From: Seminavis robusta
Lineage: Eukaryota > Bacillariophyta > Bacillariophyceae > Naviculales > Naviculaceae
Direction: 5' to 3'
Length of the DNA: 64,000 nucleotides
Assembly: GCA_903772945.1 (NCBI GenBank)
Contig: CAICTM010000054.1
Coordinates: forward strand, 84,948-148,947
Below, piece after piece: positions 9,010-19,362 of the stretch. Each line of letters opens with the position of its first letter. Position 1 is the first letter of the stretch. Made by a program: the position numbers and the translations under genes. Below the pieces are notes generated by a model, which saw nothing but the letters and a program-made list of their open reading frames with translations, was not told where the DNA came from and ran no database searches.

Positions 9010-10605
9010 TCACCTGCCGATTGTGGTGGTTGCCTCTGGCTGGCTGGCCCGCACCCCAATCTTGTACCGATGCACTCCTTCCTTTCCATTGTACGTGGCA
9101 TGCTCGTAGGTGGGATCCTCGTGAAGGCGTTTGAGTTCTTGCAGGATCAGAGTTGAGTCCACAATGACGCCCGCCACTTGAATGGGATTTTGTTGTTCTT
9201 TGCGCGTGGCACGTGGATATGGAATGACGGCATGATGAAGGACTTCGGTGTACCGTATCCCCATGGCAGTAGCAATGGCAAAGTAATCGGCCTTTGGGTA
9301 GTATCGACTCTCGTGGTTGGTGCAGTGTGGTTGTCGCCACTGCTGTAATAGGGCCTCGTGCGTGCCATTGTGCTCGACAGCAGACGTGGTGTTTCGTCGT
9401 GTTGGACGACACCAAGCAAAGCGAAAGGAGATTTCCACCAGTGCCGGTGGAAAGAAAAAGGACGGGATCGTGTTATTGTTGCCATCATTACTAGTCGTAG
9501 TGGGCAGAAAGATTAGGTTGGCGAGTTGTGCTCCGTGCACCGACACGACGACGTCGGCCTGTGCAAAGTCTTGGTATTGCTGGAGGGTGTCGTTGCGTCC
9601 ACAGACGGTCAATACTTGCGTGTCGTATCCCAAATTGCGAACGTTTTGGAGAAAGACGGAATCAGAAAAGAGAGGCATTCCGGTTGTCATGTCCACGAGT
9701 TGTCGTGCAAACGACGTGCAGCTGCGTTCCACCAACAATGCCAGGGGTCGTCTTTTGCGTTTGCGAGCAACAGGTAGGTATCGATTCCGCATCGAGTCGA
9801 CGAGCCAGGGTTGTAAATACTGACCATGGTTGGATGACGGCTGGTTCCACCGTTCGTGATGGACTCCTTCTCCAAAGGACATCCATTTGGATTCTAGCAA
9901 GAAGCAATTGGATCGGTCAGTGGGGAATGTGTCCTGACCTTCTTGGAACCATTCAGTGTCGCTGTAGTAGTAATACTCAGGATCATTCAGATGATGTCGT
10001 TCGGTATTTTTTTGACGTTGCTGTGCGAAGAACGCTTGCCAATCGTTGGTACGTGTGGTTTGAATGGAAATGGTATAGTAGGGACCGACAGGAAAGGCGA
10101 GTAGCAACTGTTCCAGCCACGCATGGCACTCTTCCAATAAGACATGTACTTGGATGGCCACGGTATTCTTTTTCTGCAGAGTTGTCATGAGATTGTAAAA
10201 GGGAGTCACATAACTCCACAGAGCGTGGAAAATGTTGCATTCCTTGAGTGGTTCCAGTACTACATAAATCACATGATCATTCACCAGGAGAAACAGGGGA
10301 TTGCCAAAATGAAGAGGTTCCGAATCCAAGTTCACTTCCGTGATGCGAGTGCACTCTTCAATAGACAGATCTTCTTCTTCTTCTTCTTCCATTCGTCTCC
10401 TCTGTTCCGGTTGGTCTTGGTCTGACATGTCATCCGAGGGCTGCGGAAGGAGACCATTGTACCAATCACCATGGTTGTCTGCGAGAAGATCCAATTGAAA
10501 GAGACTAGCAGACAGACCCAGACAGAAGAGCAACAGAACAAGTCGACGACTTCTACTGGTATTAATAGATGACCACCACCACCACCACCACCACAAGCTC
10601 TTCAT
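9010..10605 (-). CDS. GT61-type (DUF563) glycosyltransferase, type II membrane protein
   Basis: The 531-aa product begins MKSL followed by seven consecutive tryptophans, then a short basic stretch and one hydrophobic segment (about 20-37, VLLLFCLGLSASLF). This fits a signal anchor of a Golgi enzyme. A Glu-rich linker follows at about 60-70. The catalytic part shows the family hallmarks of GT61/DUF563: 'LLVERSCTSFARQLVD' around residue 265-280 and 'ADVVVSVHGAQLANLIFLP' around 348-366. These correspond to the donor-binding region of xylosyl/N-acetylglucosaminyl transferases in this family. The donor and acceptor cannot be told from sequence. The open frame extends five codons upstream from a TTG, but the ATG at 10603-10605 is the credible start. 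It is divergent from the large EGF-like membrane protein gene, with 337 bp between them. Confidence 0.82.
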   Translation of the reverse strand: MKSLWWWWWWWSSINTSRSRRLVLLLFCLGLSASLFQLDLLADNHGDWYNGLLPQPSDDMSDQDQPEQRRRMEEEEEEDLSIEECTRITEVNLDSEPLHFGNPLFLLVNDHVIYVVLEPLKECNIFHALWSYVTPFYNLMTTLQKKNTVAIQVHVLLEECHAWLEQLLLAFPVGPYYTISIQTTRTNDWQAFFAQQRQKNTERHHLNDPEYYYYSDTEWFQEGQDTFPTDRSNCFLLESKWMSFGEGVHHERWNQPSSNHGQYLQPWLVDSMRNRYLPVARKRKRRPLALLVERSCTSFARQLVDMTTGMPLFSDSVFLQNVRNLGYDTQVLTVCGRNDTLQQYQDFAQADVVVSVHGAQLANLIFLPTTTSNDGNNNTIPSFFFPPALVEISFRFAWCRPTRRNTTSAVEHNGTHEALLQQWRQPHCTNHESRYYPKADYFAIATAMGIRYTEVLHHAVIPYPRATRKEQQNPIQVAGVIVDSTLILQELKRLHEDPTYEHATYNGKEGVHRYKIGVRASQPEATTTIGR

Positions 10606-10942
10606 TGTCTCATCATCCAAGAAAAAGCCAGCTAGCGGTCCAACAGCACGATGAGAGAACGAGAAGCAATGACGATGAAAAGTGTGCCATTGTGTGATCT
10701 CGTAGATTTACCACCTCACGTGTAGATTTGGCGCGGATACGTACTTAAGCTTCACAACGGAGATCCTAACCGTAATGTGACTATTCAAATAAGTTACTTA
10801 GACGTCCATCCGATCATTTCTGCTTTTGAGAAGCCCGGTGGCAATGGCGCGGAGCTGCGGTTTCTGAAGAGAGAGCATTTTGCATTGGGCTGCAATTGAG
10901 TTAGTTAGTTGAAAGGTGTGGAGCAAAGCAGAGCAAAGCAAG
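10606..10942. promoter_or_regulatory. Divergent promoter region
   Basis: These 337 bp separate the start codons of the GT61 gene (-) and the large membrane protein (+), so they must hold both promoters. Just upstream of the + start a GAGCAAAGCA direct repeat occurs twice (10921-10940). No firm TATA box or known binding site stands out. Confidence 0.5.
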
Positions 10943-13900
10943 ATGATGTCTTCTACTGGAACTCCTTCCGCTGCTACTACAAAGAGTAGTACTAGTACTA
11001 GTAATCCCTTCAAGCACGACGCCATGAGCAGCCAGAACGATGGATCTCGTCAATACCAAGAGCACTGTACAGTGATCAACAGTCACAGCGGTTCCAACAA
11101 TCAGAACGTCCAAGCCCAAGTCACCGCCACGACAGCCAGTAGTAGTACCAGTCCTTCCGCCTTGACTATGCATAGTTCGTCGACTCCAGTAGCAACTCGT
11201 CTGCAGCAATTGTACTTGCAGCATCAACTGACTCCCAATTCCACCATTGTCGCAACTCCCACTTCCACTACGACCGCAGCTGGAAATCCCAATGTGACTA
11301 CGACCGCCGAAGAACCGTCGTACGACTACTACATGGAATGCGCCAATAATCCAAATCATCATTATTTATTGAATGGCACGCTCAATACCGTCACCACCAA
11401 TACGGACAACAATACGAACAGCAATAATAACAACTACAACAACCATAATATCAACAATGACGACACCTTTGAAGACTTGTGGCAAGATGAAGTCCTTGAA
11501 GATCCAGAAGATGATTACACGGCCGCCACTACGGGGACGGAAGATTTAAGATCCGAAGCCAGCAGCAAAATCTCGGCACACCGCCAAAAGCGCAATTGGA
11601 AACAACGCGCCGTCACGGCATTGCTCGAACAACAGATTCTCAAAGAACAGCAACACGCCAAACTCATCTTTCGACAACAGCAACAGAATGCACAAGCGCA
11701 ACAGACTCCCAATGCTAGTAGTAGTGTCGGAAAACCACCCCGCCCGTCCCAAGTTTTGGGAGCATCGGCGTCGTCTCCGGCATGGTTCTCTCCGCAACAA
11801 CAACAACCCTCCACCATCAAGGGCAGCAGTATGATGGACGATCATTCCGCGGCCGGATCCTCGCTCCAATCGTTGCCGCGCAACGGAGGAACCATTTTGG
11901 ATACGTCCGGATCGGTACTCGCCAACTCCATTCACAATAGTAATACTCCCCGTCAAGTACCCCAAGAAGAAGAAGATTTGGAAGACGAACCCAGCCCCAT
12001 CAAGTCTCCTGACAACTCGCTCAATCAGTCTCTTCCTACCGTCAACAACAGCAATCCTCATCATCATCATCATAACTATAATAGTAGTGGTACGAGTAGT
12101 CCACAACGATCAAGCCAGGACGATGATGACGACGAGGCCACCCGACCCATTCTCTATCCCACCACAACTACCAAGAAGCAGAAAAAGAAGTCCAATAAGA
12201 AACACAACATTACGCCCTTGGAAGAACAGTACCAAGTCATTCGACGCTCCAAGAGTTCTCCACCGGATCCACCGTCCTACAAGTTTCTATCCAATTCCGG
12301 CAGTCTCGCCAGGATGCCCACGGGAGACTATTACGATCCCGACGAAGAAGAAGATGCGCTCACTAATCTCGTCATTACCGTGGTTGGATTGGAAGGACAA
12401 GATGATGACGACGATGATGATGACGACGTGGTAAGAGACACGGATGCCCTCATTAAGCGGAATCAGCAACGAAAACGTCATGCCCGCAACAAGACCAAAC
12501 AACTCTCGCAGTTGGAAGAAGAAGAAGCCACGGCACCTTCCTTTGTCGACTACGCTGCTGCTCGAAGAGCCGATACCAGTCAAGTTTCCAGTGTCATTCC
12601 CCAGTCTGCGTCCTTTTCGGATTCGTCGTCGTCGCGTGGTCCATCTTCCGCCGCAAGTTCCTTTCAAACGCTCTTTTTGACGGCCGATGCCACGAGTAGC
12701 ATTCTCTTTGGGGCCTTGCTGGTGTTGCTAGTGCCATTGTTGCTCTATAGCATGATGATTTGGGAATTGCTCGACACGACGCATTCGCCCGTGGACGAGT
12801 GGCAAGCGTTTTTTGGAATTCCCATGAACGAAGATGTTCCGGTAACAGTCCGCATTGCGCAATTGGGGCTTCTCTTTGGATGGGTCCTCCTGGTCCATCA
12901 GACGGCATTGGTGCATACCACCTTGCAACTCGTCTTGGGGTGTTGTCGCTTGACGAGACGCACTAGTCGCAATCAACAACAAGGACGGTACACCAATTTG
13001 AGTCGCAGTTTCTTTTCCAATACCGCTGTCATTCACGACGCGACCAGTCATGTCGTCGTGTCCAAGACCCGATGGTTTGTGGGAACCCTCTTGGAATGGC
13101 TCCAGCAAATCGCCTACATGGTCGCTGCCGTACTGGTGCTCTTGCAAGCCACGGACAGTGTACAAGAATTGTTGTGGAACATGGGAGCCGTCGAGTTTGT
13201 CCTGCGATTGGATGTCTTGGCGTTCTTGGTCTGGAGCCGCATGGGATATGCATTCTTGTCGTTGAAACCAATCGTCCTGGCGGGAACCACGCCCACTACG
13301 GAGATTCATCCCATTTTGACACCGCCCACGGAGGACACCGATGGGAGTCATCATCATCATCACCAACACAATCATAGTACTGCCGCTGCCACTGCGGGAG
13401 AAAACAATTCTCTGCTCCAAAACTCTCTGATCAACCACAATAACAACTCTCTGGTCAACAACCAGACGACTCCCAGTGCCACCACAATGACGACCAGTCC
13501 TCGTACTACCAGCGAGAAACGCATGGCGCAGTACCAGCGTCGGTATCATCGTCGTCAACAAGAGGAGGCAAGTCCCACCACTACGAGTCGAAGTCATCTT
13601 CGCAGCAAGAGCTCGTCCTACCAGGTGGCATCGTTCCCACCCATTCAAGCCAACGAGCATCCATTGCTGCGCATCTTGCTCTACTTTTGCATTACCAGTT
13701 CCATTCTCTTGGCGTATGCGGTCATTGTCTACGAACAAGTTTTGGGAAATCCCGTCGAGTTGCAATGTCAAGCCATTGCCGTGCAGTTTGGCGATGTCAT
13801 CCCGACATCGGAGGATGCCATGGAGCAGTACTATTATGCCAGTTTCCTCAGCGGGATCTACACTCAACGACAGGGACAATATATTCGTCATCACGGTCGT

Positions 13901-16438
13901 CACATTTACGATTTTGTTGTCCAAGATCCACGAAGAAGCAAGCAAACGATGAGGACTCCGTTCAAGATTGCCTACTGCCGTCCATTGCGTGCTTGGACGC
14001 TGTCGCGGGCCACGGCGGAACCCTGCCAAGACTATTTGCTCCGGTCCAGTCCCACACAGGCATACGATCTCCTTTCCTTGACCGAATCTGTTTCGTGGCA
14101 TGTTTTGTCGCGGGGAGGGGAGGAGGCTCCCTTGGATGACTTTTCGGTGGCGTGTGCGGACTGTGCTCATGGTCAAGGAAGAGCAACGTCGTCTTCTAGT
14201 TTTGGCTACCACTGTATCAACGATACTACTGCCGTGAACGCATTGCAGGATGGTGGCAACAGAACCATGCAAGTGCCGTCGGCTCCGTGTGCCAACCTGA
14301 CATGGGACCGACGTTTCCTCCCCTTTCCCGATGTGATTTGGAAACCGTCCAGTGCGGATGCCAAAGGCTCTCTACCGGATTACTTTGACAATGAGGCATC
14401 CGCCATTACCGGAGGAGTCGATCCACATTCCCTGTTGGAGATTGTAGTGGGTGCCAATGGTAACATGCTCAAGGAGCCTCACTTTCAACGCCCTGTATAC
14501 TGGTCGCATTTCGACGACCAAATGGTTCTGGTAATGTTTGTGGGTCGTCGGTGGGTGATTGTCCAGCTGAGAAAAGACGTCGTCTTTACATGGCGTTCCC
14601 ATCCTGAGCGGCACATGGAACGGTTGCTGTCGTTGTGGACGCAGTTTGCGGAGCATTGGATATCATCCAGCAGCAGCAACGATGATTCCAAATTAGCACA
14701 ACCAGAGATTGTGCCAATTTTCCTGAGTGAACCCGCCTCTCTGAGTGTGCGCGACATCAACCTGGCAACTCCTGCAGGCTTGCAATGGTATTATGTACAA
14801 CAGGACCGTAGGAATCTTGCCGTCGGAAGCTATCTTGCCGTCGGCCAACCAATCGAGACGGTCCTTCTTTGTGCTGTTTGCAACCAAGAATCTAATCCAT
14901 GCCACTCGGGAGGATTTTGCCATCAAGAAAAAGATGCGTTCAGTGCTTCGAGCGCCCCCGGAGGTCAGTGCGTTTGTAGACCCGGGTACGAGGGTTTCCT
15001 TTGCGAGTCGACTTCTCTTGGTTGTCACATGGGAGAGAGCTTTGTAGGGCTCTGCTTCAACGATGGAACGTGTGGGACAAGCGGTCAGTGCAACTGCCCC
15101 ATGTGGAAGCGCAACCAAAGAGCGTTTCCAGTTCGTGGCGATGTTTGCCAGTACGTACCGAACTGTTGGGAGTTTGAAGATGATGGAATGGCATGCTTCG
15201 AAAAAGGGACGTGTACCGATGTTGGATGCGACAATGGTGGCTCTTGCAAGTTGGACGGAAGATGCGATTGTGATGGTTCCGCCTGGGCAACATCGGAAGA
15301 CACGGGCCGATACCGCGGAAAGCTCTGTCAAGAAGAAGTGAATTGTTACGACTACGAAGCAGATGGCAAGGACTGTGTCGAGAAAGGAACTTGTTCCAAC
15401 GTCTTTTGCAACGGTGGAGTCTGCAGTGCTGATGGGAGCTGTGAGAAATGCCCCTCGCTTGCCTTTGGTCGCTTCTGCCAAGTGTTACCGGATTGCTTCA
15501 ACTTTGAAATTGGTGGCGTTTCCACGGACTGCTTTGACACTGGGCGTTGCACGAATCTTGGATGTGCCAATGAGGGCATTTGTCAAAGAGACGGCACATG
15601 TTCTTGTCCGGGAAGTTCTGGAAATCAAATCGACGAAGAAGACGAAGACCCATTCTATGACGATGACACGCTGCAACCAACCATGAATCCAGTTGACAAC
15701 AATGTCTGGTATTCAGGCAAACTTTGCCAGATTGCTCATGGTCGAAGCGACACTCATGTCAACTCCCTCATTGGCGAGAACCACGGTGCAGCATCCGGTA
15801 ACACAAGCTGCATCCTCTCTGCCTGCGTGGCGAATGGAGGTCAATGCACATCTAAGGGAATCTGTGAGTGTCCTTTAGGATTGTCCGGTGCTGAATGCGA
15901 AATTGTGTCCGACTGCTTCGAAGCGGAGGCAGATGGGAAAGACTGCTTTGCCCTAGGAACTTGCACGAGTATCGCGTGTCACCTTCGAGCTGACAACAGC
16001 ACCTGCCGAGTAGATGGACAATGTGAGTGTCCGGAGATGCTGGACAAGGAGGTCTACGGAAAGCTTTGCCACAAGGTCTGGCCGATTGATGATTGTTTTG
16101 AAGCTGAAGAAGACGGAAAGGACTGCTTGAAGCTGGGGACGTGTTCCAACATGGGCTGCTTGAATGGTGGCACCTGCACCTTTGATGGGAGTTGCGACTG
16201 TACGTCTTTGTTTTGGGGCAAGCAATGTCAGCACGCCCGAAACTGTTTCGAACAAGAATACAGTTGTTTCTTCAACACATTCTTGACAGGGAATGGAAAA
16301 CCCAACGAGAACATCGACCCCACCAATACTCCCTGCTCCGATGCAGGGTGTTTGAACAACGGTATTTGCCAGGCCTCCGGCGACTGTCTTTGTCCCGGTG
16401 GCTACACTGGCAAGGTCTGTCAAGACGCTTTGCCCTAG
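10943..16438 (+). CDS. Giant polytopic membrane protein with C-terminal Cys-rich EGF-like modules
   Basis: The 1831-aa product has four parts. Residues 1-570 are low complexity, rich in Ser, Thr, Asn, Gln and acidic runs, and look cytosolic. Five hydrophobic segments follow at about 573-605, 635-668, 716-736, 750-775 and 905-930; a second low-complexity His/Asn-rich loop sits between the fourth and fifth. Residues about 930-1305 form a globular region with several cysteines. From about 1308 to the end come repeated Cys-rich units with EGF-like endings (CVCRPGYEGFLCE, CLCPGGYTGKVCQ). Several units carry the recurring phrase 'CFEAEADGKDCFALGTC' or close variants and 'NGGSC...DGRCDC'. A surface receptor or adhesion protein is the natural reading (inference); no known full-length family is recognised. 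The frame opens at a GTG at 10916, but the tandem ATGs at 10943 and 10946 are the likely start. A single exon of this length is notable. Confidence 0.85.
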   Translation: MMSSTGTPSAATTKSSTSTSNPFKHDAMSSQNDGSRQYQEHCTVINSHSGSNNQNVQAQVTATTASSSTSPSALTMHSSSTPVATRLQQLYLQHQLTPNSTIVATPTSTTTAAGNPNVTTTAEEPSYDYYMECANNPNHHYLLNGTLNTVTTNTDNNTNSNNNNYNNHNINNDDTFEDLWQDEVLEDPEDDYTAATTGTEDLRSEASSKISAHRQKRNWKQRAVTALLEQQILKEQQHAKLIFRQQQQNAQAQQTPNASSSVGKPPRPSQVLGASASSPAWFSPQQQQPSTIKGSSMMDDHSAAGSSLQSLPRNGGTILDTSGSVLANSIHNSNTPRQVPQEEEDLEDEPSPIKSPDNSLNQSLPTVNNSNPHHHHHNYNSSGTSSPQRSSQDDDDDEATRPILYPTTTTKKQKKKSNKKHNITPLEEQYQVIRRSKSSPPDPPSYKFLSNSGSLARMPTGDYYDPDEEEDALTNLVITVVGLEGQDDDDDDDDDVVRDTDALIKRNQQRKRHARNKTKQLSQLEEEEATAPSFVDYAAARRADTSQVSSVIPQSASFSDSSSSRGPSSAASSFQTLFLTADATSSILFGALLVLLVPLLLYSMMIWELLDTTHSPVDEWQAFFGIPMNEDVPVTVRIAQLGLLFGWVLLVHQTALVHTTLQLVLGCCRLTRRTSRNQQQGRYTNLSRSFFSNTAVIHDATSHVVVSKTRWFVGTLLEWLQQIAYMVAAVLVLLQATDSVQELLWNMGAVEFVLRLDVLAFLVWSRMGYAFLSLKPIVLAGTTPTTEIHPILTPPTEDTDGSHHHHHQHNHSTAAATAGENNSLLQNSLINHNNNSLVNNQTTPSATTMTTSPRTTSEKRMAQYQRRYHRRQQEEASPTTTSRSHLRSKSSSYQVASFPPIQANEHPLLRILLYFCITSSILLAYAVIVYEQVLGNPVELQCQAIAVQFGDVIPTSEDAMEQYYYASFLSGIYTQRQGQYIRHHGRHIYDFVVQDPRRSKQTMRTPFKIAYCRPLRAWTLSRATAEPCQDYLLRSSPTQAYDLLSLTESVSWHVLSRGGEEAPLDDFSVACADCAHGQGRATSSSSFGYHCINDTTAVNALQDGGNRTMQVPSAPCANLTWDRRFLPFPDVIWKPSSADAKGSLPDYFDNEASAITGGVDPHSLLEIVVGANGNMLKEPHFQRPVYWSHFDDQMVLVMFVGRRWVIVQLRKDVVFTWRSHPERHMERLLSLWTQFAEHWISSSSSNDDSKLAQPEIVPIFLSEPASLSVRDINLATPAGLQWYYVQQDRRNLAVGSYLAVGQPIETVLLCAVCNQESNPCHSGGFCHQEKDAFSASSAPGGQCVCRPGYEGFLCESTSLGCHMGESFVGLCFNDGTCGTSGQCNCPMWKRNQRAFPVRGDVCQYVPNCWEFEDDGMACFEKGTCTDVGCDNGGSCKLDGRCDCDGSAWATSEDTGRYRGKLCQEEVNCYDYEADGKDCVEKGTCSNVFCNGGVCSADGSCEKCPSLAFGRFCQVLPDCFNFEIGGVSTDCFDTGRCTNLGCANEGICQRDGTCSCPGSSGNQIDEEDEDPFYDDDTLQPTMNPVDNNVWYSGKLCQIAHGRSDTHVNSLIGENHGAASGNTSCILSACVANGGQCTSKGICECPLGLSGAECEIVSDCFEAEADGKDCFALGTCTSIACHLRADNSTCRVDGQCECPEMLDKEVYGKLCHKVWPIDDCFEAEEDGKDCLKLGTCSNMGCLNGGTCTFDGSCDCTSLFWGKQCQHARNCFEQEYSCFFNTFLTGNGKPNENIDPTNTPCSDAGCLNNGICQASGDCLCPGGYTGKVCQDALP

Positions 16439-17158
16439 CTACTGGTAGGGTGTTTGACAAAAATGTACATATATTGGCTCAGCTGCAGCAGTAGGAAAGT
16501 TAATGTAATGGTAGTTGTGCATGTACCGGTAATTCATTTATGGTGCTACCGGTAAGATAGTAGGTGCTTGGAAGAAGGTTCCGATGCCAGCTAGCTAGTA
16601 GGAAAGGATACGGACTCTAACCCCCCGTTCGGTTCTACTAGCCTATGGGCTCTTTTGTCGTGCCAATGCCGCCATCTGCTACCGTACTGTCCAGAAACCA
16701 AACAAGACTACTCCAAAGTAAGAATGCACGTACGACTGTACGCTATTTCGATTGAATCGAATCATTCTTCTGAATTGCAGGCAGTATGTCCATTTAAGAA
16801 GGGCTCTAGAGTATGGAAGCCGGCGGGGCCAGGCTTAGGAAAAGAAGAGGAGCCGCAAACAGGAGACCAAGGTTCAGAGTAACGCCGCTGTGACATGAAA
16901 GGTGTGCGGTACCCTGGGACCAACGCGCGGTCCGATGGGCATCAACTTGTGGGATCCACATACAGAGCGCTCTCCAACAGTGCCCGCATCCACAGCAAGG
17001 CCAGCACAGAGTTCACACCTCCAAGCTTTCTCAAATATATAAATAAACAAAATCTAATGGGAAAGTTACTTTGGGTTAGAGAGAGCTAAGAGGAGGATGG
17101 GGACAGAGAGGGGAGGGCACGATGCAGGAACGCAAGGCAAGCAAACAAAGAATTGCTC
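16439..17158. other. Intergenic, with a decayed downstream homologue of the P-domain locus
   Basis: Most of this region is featureless. The interval at about 16905-17010, read on the minus strand, is similar to the sequence just downstream of copy 1 (8355-8465): its frame gives AVDAGTVGERSVCGSHK against AVNASCVGECSLCRSGK. About 150 bp of unrelated sequence (17011-17150) separates it from the stop of copy 2. Confidence 0.6.
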
Positions 17159-18442
17159 TTAGAATGCTCCAGCTTCGGCAAGCTCCAAATCTTCAGCAGC
17201 CATGACATCATAGACACATTGGTCCTTCAAGTCTCCCCAATGCTCACATGCCTCCTCAGCAGCTTCCATGGAAATGGTGGATTCGCCAAGGCGGCGGCGT
17301 CCATCTCTTTCAGGACCAGGCATACTGCATTGCACTGGGTGCTGGGGGAACCTGGCTGTTTGGAAGAGCTTGGGTTCAGTTTCAAGGACTTGCCATTCAT
17401 TGCCAAAGGCATCAGGATCAGTCATGATGGTTCCATTGCGGGACAGCAACTTGCCAGTTCCAAATTCTCCCAAGAGACCCTGGCTTCCACGGTACTCTTC
17501 CTTGCTGGCACCAACTGTCTTGACACTGACAAGATCCTTGAAGGATTGAATGACAATCTTCTTTCCCTCTCCCAGCTCAATGGTGAAAACATCTTGCTTG
17601 GAGTTGATCTTCTTGTGGATGACAGTGTATCTGTCAAGTTTCTCAGAGTCCAGATCAGCATTGGAGATGCCATCCAACATGTAGCTACCATATTCACCAA
17701 CCTCTAGAACACTGTCTCCGATTTGAACAGCAGCAGACTCAATGTAAGAGTACTGGTACCGGGCCTTGGTTCGAATGTGGATCGCCAATCCAGTTCCATG
17801 TCCAAACTTGGGGCTGTCAACAAAGACCAAGTCACACTCTCCATGGAAATCAAACCACTTGCCAGCCCAGGACTTGAAGTGAGGGTCACCAGTGCCAGCA
17901 CCATCAGTGATTGTTTCACAAGATGTGAGGATAATAGACCAAGAATTAAGTGTTCCTGTGTCGCCACCAGCATCATCATTGATGTCTAATGTCCAGTAAC
18001 CAATGGATTGGTGGCCATTGAAAGTAGAAAGAGCCTCCTCCGGTTGAACCTCTAGTCCATCTTGATTACAAAGGTTATTGGAGCTACTAGCTCCATTGAG
18101 ACTTTCGGTAGCGGAATCATCAAAAGTAACAACAAGGTCATCACTGGACCCGCAATCATCGTATTGAAGCCGAATCACATCAACAGGGTCAGTTGTTGGG
18201 TCTGGTCCATCCATGGTGAGATCAAGCTCCAAGTCAGAAGTCCAAGTGTGGGTGATGTCCACTGAAATGTCGACATCACATATTTCAAAGCTGGCATCTA
18301 CAAAGATGCTGTCACTAACGCTACCCGAAGTTCCAGATCCTGGAATCGCCAAGTTAGGAGAAGAAGAGTATGTAACAGTAGTCTGAGCCTTGGTAGAAGA
18401 CAAGCTGCCAAGGAGGGAAAGGGCAATGAAAGTGATCATCAT
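17159..18442 (-). CDS. Secreted P-domain plus von Willebrand D-like protein, copy 2
   Basis: This 427-aa product is nearly identical to the protein at 7071-8354, differing at about twenty residues by eye. The clearest difference is the segment after the signal peptide, where GSGTSGSVSD replaces GAGQDRGRVSD and one extra Thr compensates in length. It has the same architecture: signal peptide, P-domain (about 22-178), von Willebrand D-like module opening with GDPHFKSW, and the Ala/Glu-rich tail ending AEAGAF. Synonymous positions also match closely, while flanking sequence is much more diverged. That suggests recent duplication with gene conversion, or strong homogenisation (inference). It is transcribed towards copy 1; the pair encloses the GT61 gene and the giant membrane protein gene. 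Confidence 0.92.
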   Translation of the reverse strand: MMITFIALSLLGSLSSTKAQTTVTYSSSPNLAIPGSGTSGSVSDSIFVDASFEICDVDISVDITHTWTSDLELDLTMDGPDPTTDPVDVIRLQYDDCGSSDDLVVTFDDSATESLNGASSSNNLCNQDGLEVQPEEALSTFNGHQSIGYWTLDINDDAGGDTGTLNSWSIILTSCETITDGAGTGDPHFKSWAGKWFDFHGECDLVFVDSPKFGHGTGLAIHIRTKARYQYSYIESAAVQIGDSVLEVGEYGSYMLDGISNADLDSEKLDRYTVIHKKINSKQDVFTIELGEGKKIVIQSFKDLVSVKTVGASKEEYRGSQGLLGEFGTGKLLSRNGTIMTDPDAFGNEWQVLETEPKLFQTARFPQHPVQCSMPGPERDGRRRLGESTISMEAAEEACEHWGDLKDQCVYDVMAAEDLELAEAGAF

Positions 18443-18447
18443 GTTGG

Positions 18448-18481
18448 AAGTTTGGTTTTGTGGGAAGTTTGGTTTTGTGGG
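18448..18481. repeat. 17-bp tandem duplication in the 5' leader of copy 2
   Basis: The 17-mer aagtttggttttgtggg occurs at 18448-18464 and again at 18465-18481, directly before the ATG of copy 2 on the minus strand. Copy 1 has only one related unit in its leader, so the duplication arose after the genes separated. Confidence 0.9.
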
Positions 18482-19362
18482 ATTTGAATTTGTGGCTTTG
18501 ATTATTTCAGTTTATTGTGAGAGTGTGTCCTCAGTTTACACGGGGCTCACTCGGAGTACAGGACCAACCGAAAAGAGAGAGGCTGCTTAGCTACGTTGTT
18601 CGTCACTCCTGAAAATAATACCTCACCTTCTGGATTCTCATGAACGCTCAACAATTTGTTGCCAAGAACTGGACTTCTCGAGTCTACGGAGATGAAGAAA
18701 ACAATTGAGTTTAGCACAGGTACAATGGAATACATTATTCAGTGAAAAGATCCGATAACAGTATCGCGATGCGGAGCATCCGATCTGAAGACTTAAAGTG
18801 AACCTGGATCTTTCTTCCAGACGGTACCACCAGCTAGGTAAGGAACACGAACAGCATTTACCATCATGCAACGACTGCTGGGACTGCGAAGCAAACAATG
18901 CTGCACGCTGCTAGCGCTGTGTTCCTTACAGGGACTACCGTACAGATTGATCAACCTTCAAGATGAAAAACAAGGGAATACGGAAGACGGACAGATCGCA
19001 TGTTGTCTTTAATTTCCCAATTTGATGAACCTTGATCCAGGTGAACCTGCTGTTTACCAGTGATGTCTATCCCTGTATCAAGACGACGAGGGGTCAAGAC
19101 TGTTTCTGTTTGCCCCTGCTCAGACACACGATCAGTCTCCTTGCCAACAAGTAGATCTACGAAAGACCTTCGAATTGAAGAAGTACATGTACGAGGTTGG
19201 CATAGTCAAGCAACTAGCTACGGTAGGCAAACCACTGACTGGCTACAATAATATTATGCCCACGCTTATAGCAATCCGACCTCGACTTCCAACTCCAGTA
19301 CCCTAGTAGCACGGACAGAGGCTTTGCCAAGGAGAAATCTGACTCGAAAAGTGTGAAACAGA
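18482..19362. other. Intergenic, no gene seen
   Basis: Short frames only, none with an ATG-led recognisable motif. The promoter of copy 2 must lie at the left end. Confidence 0.45.
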
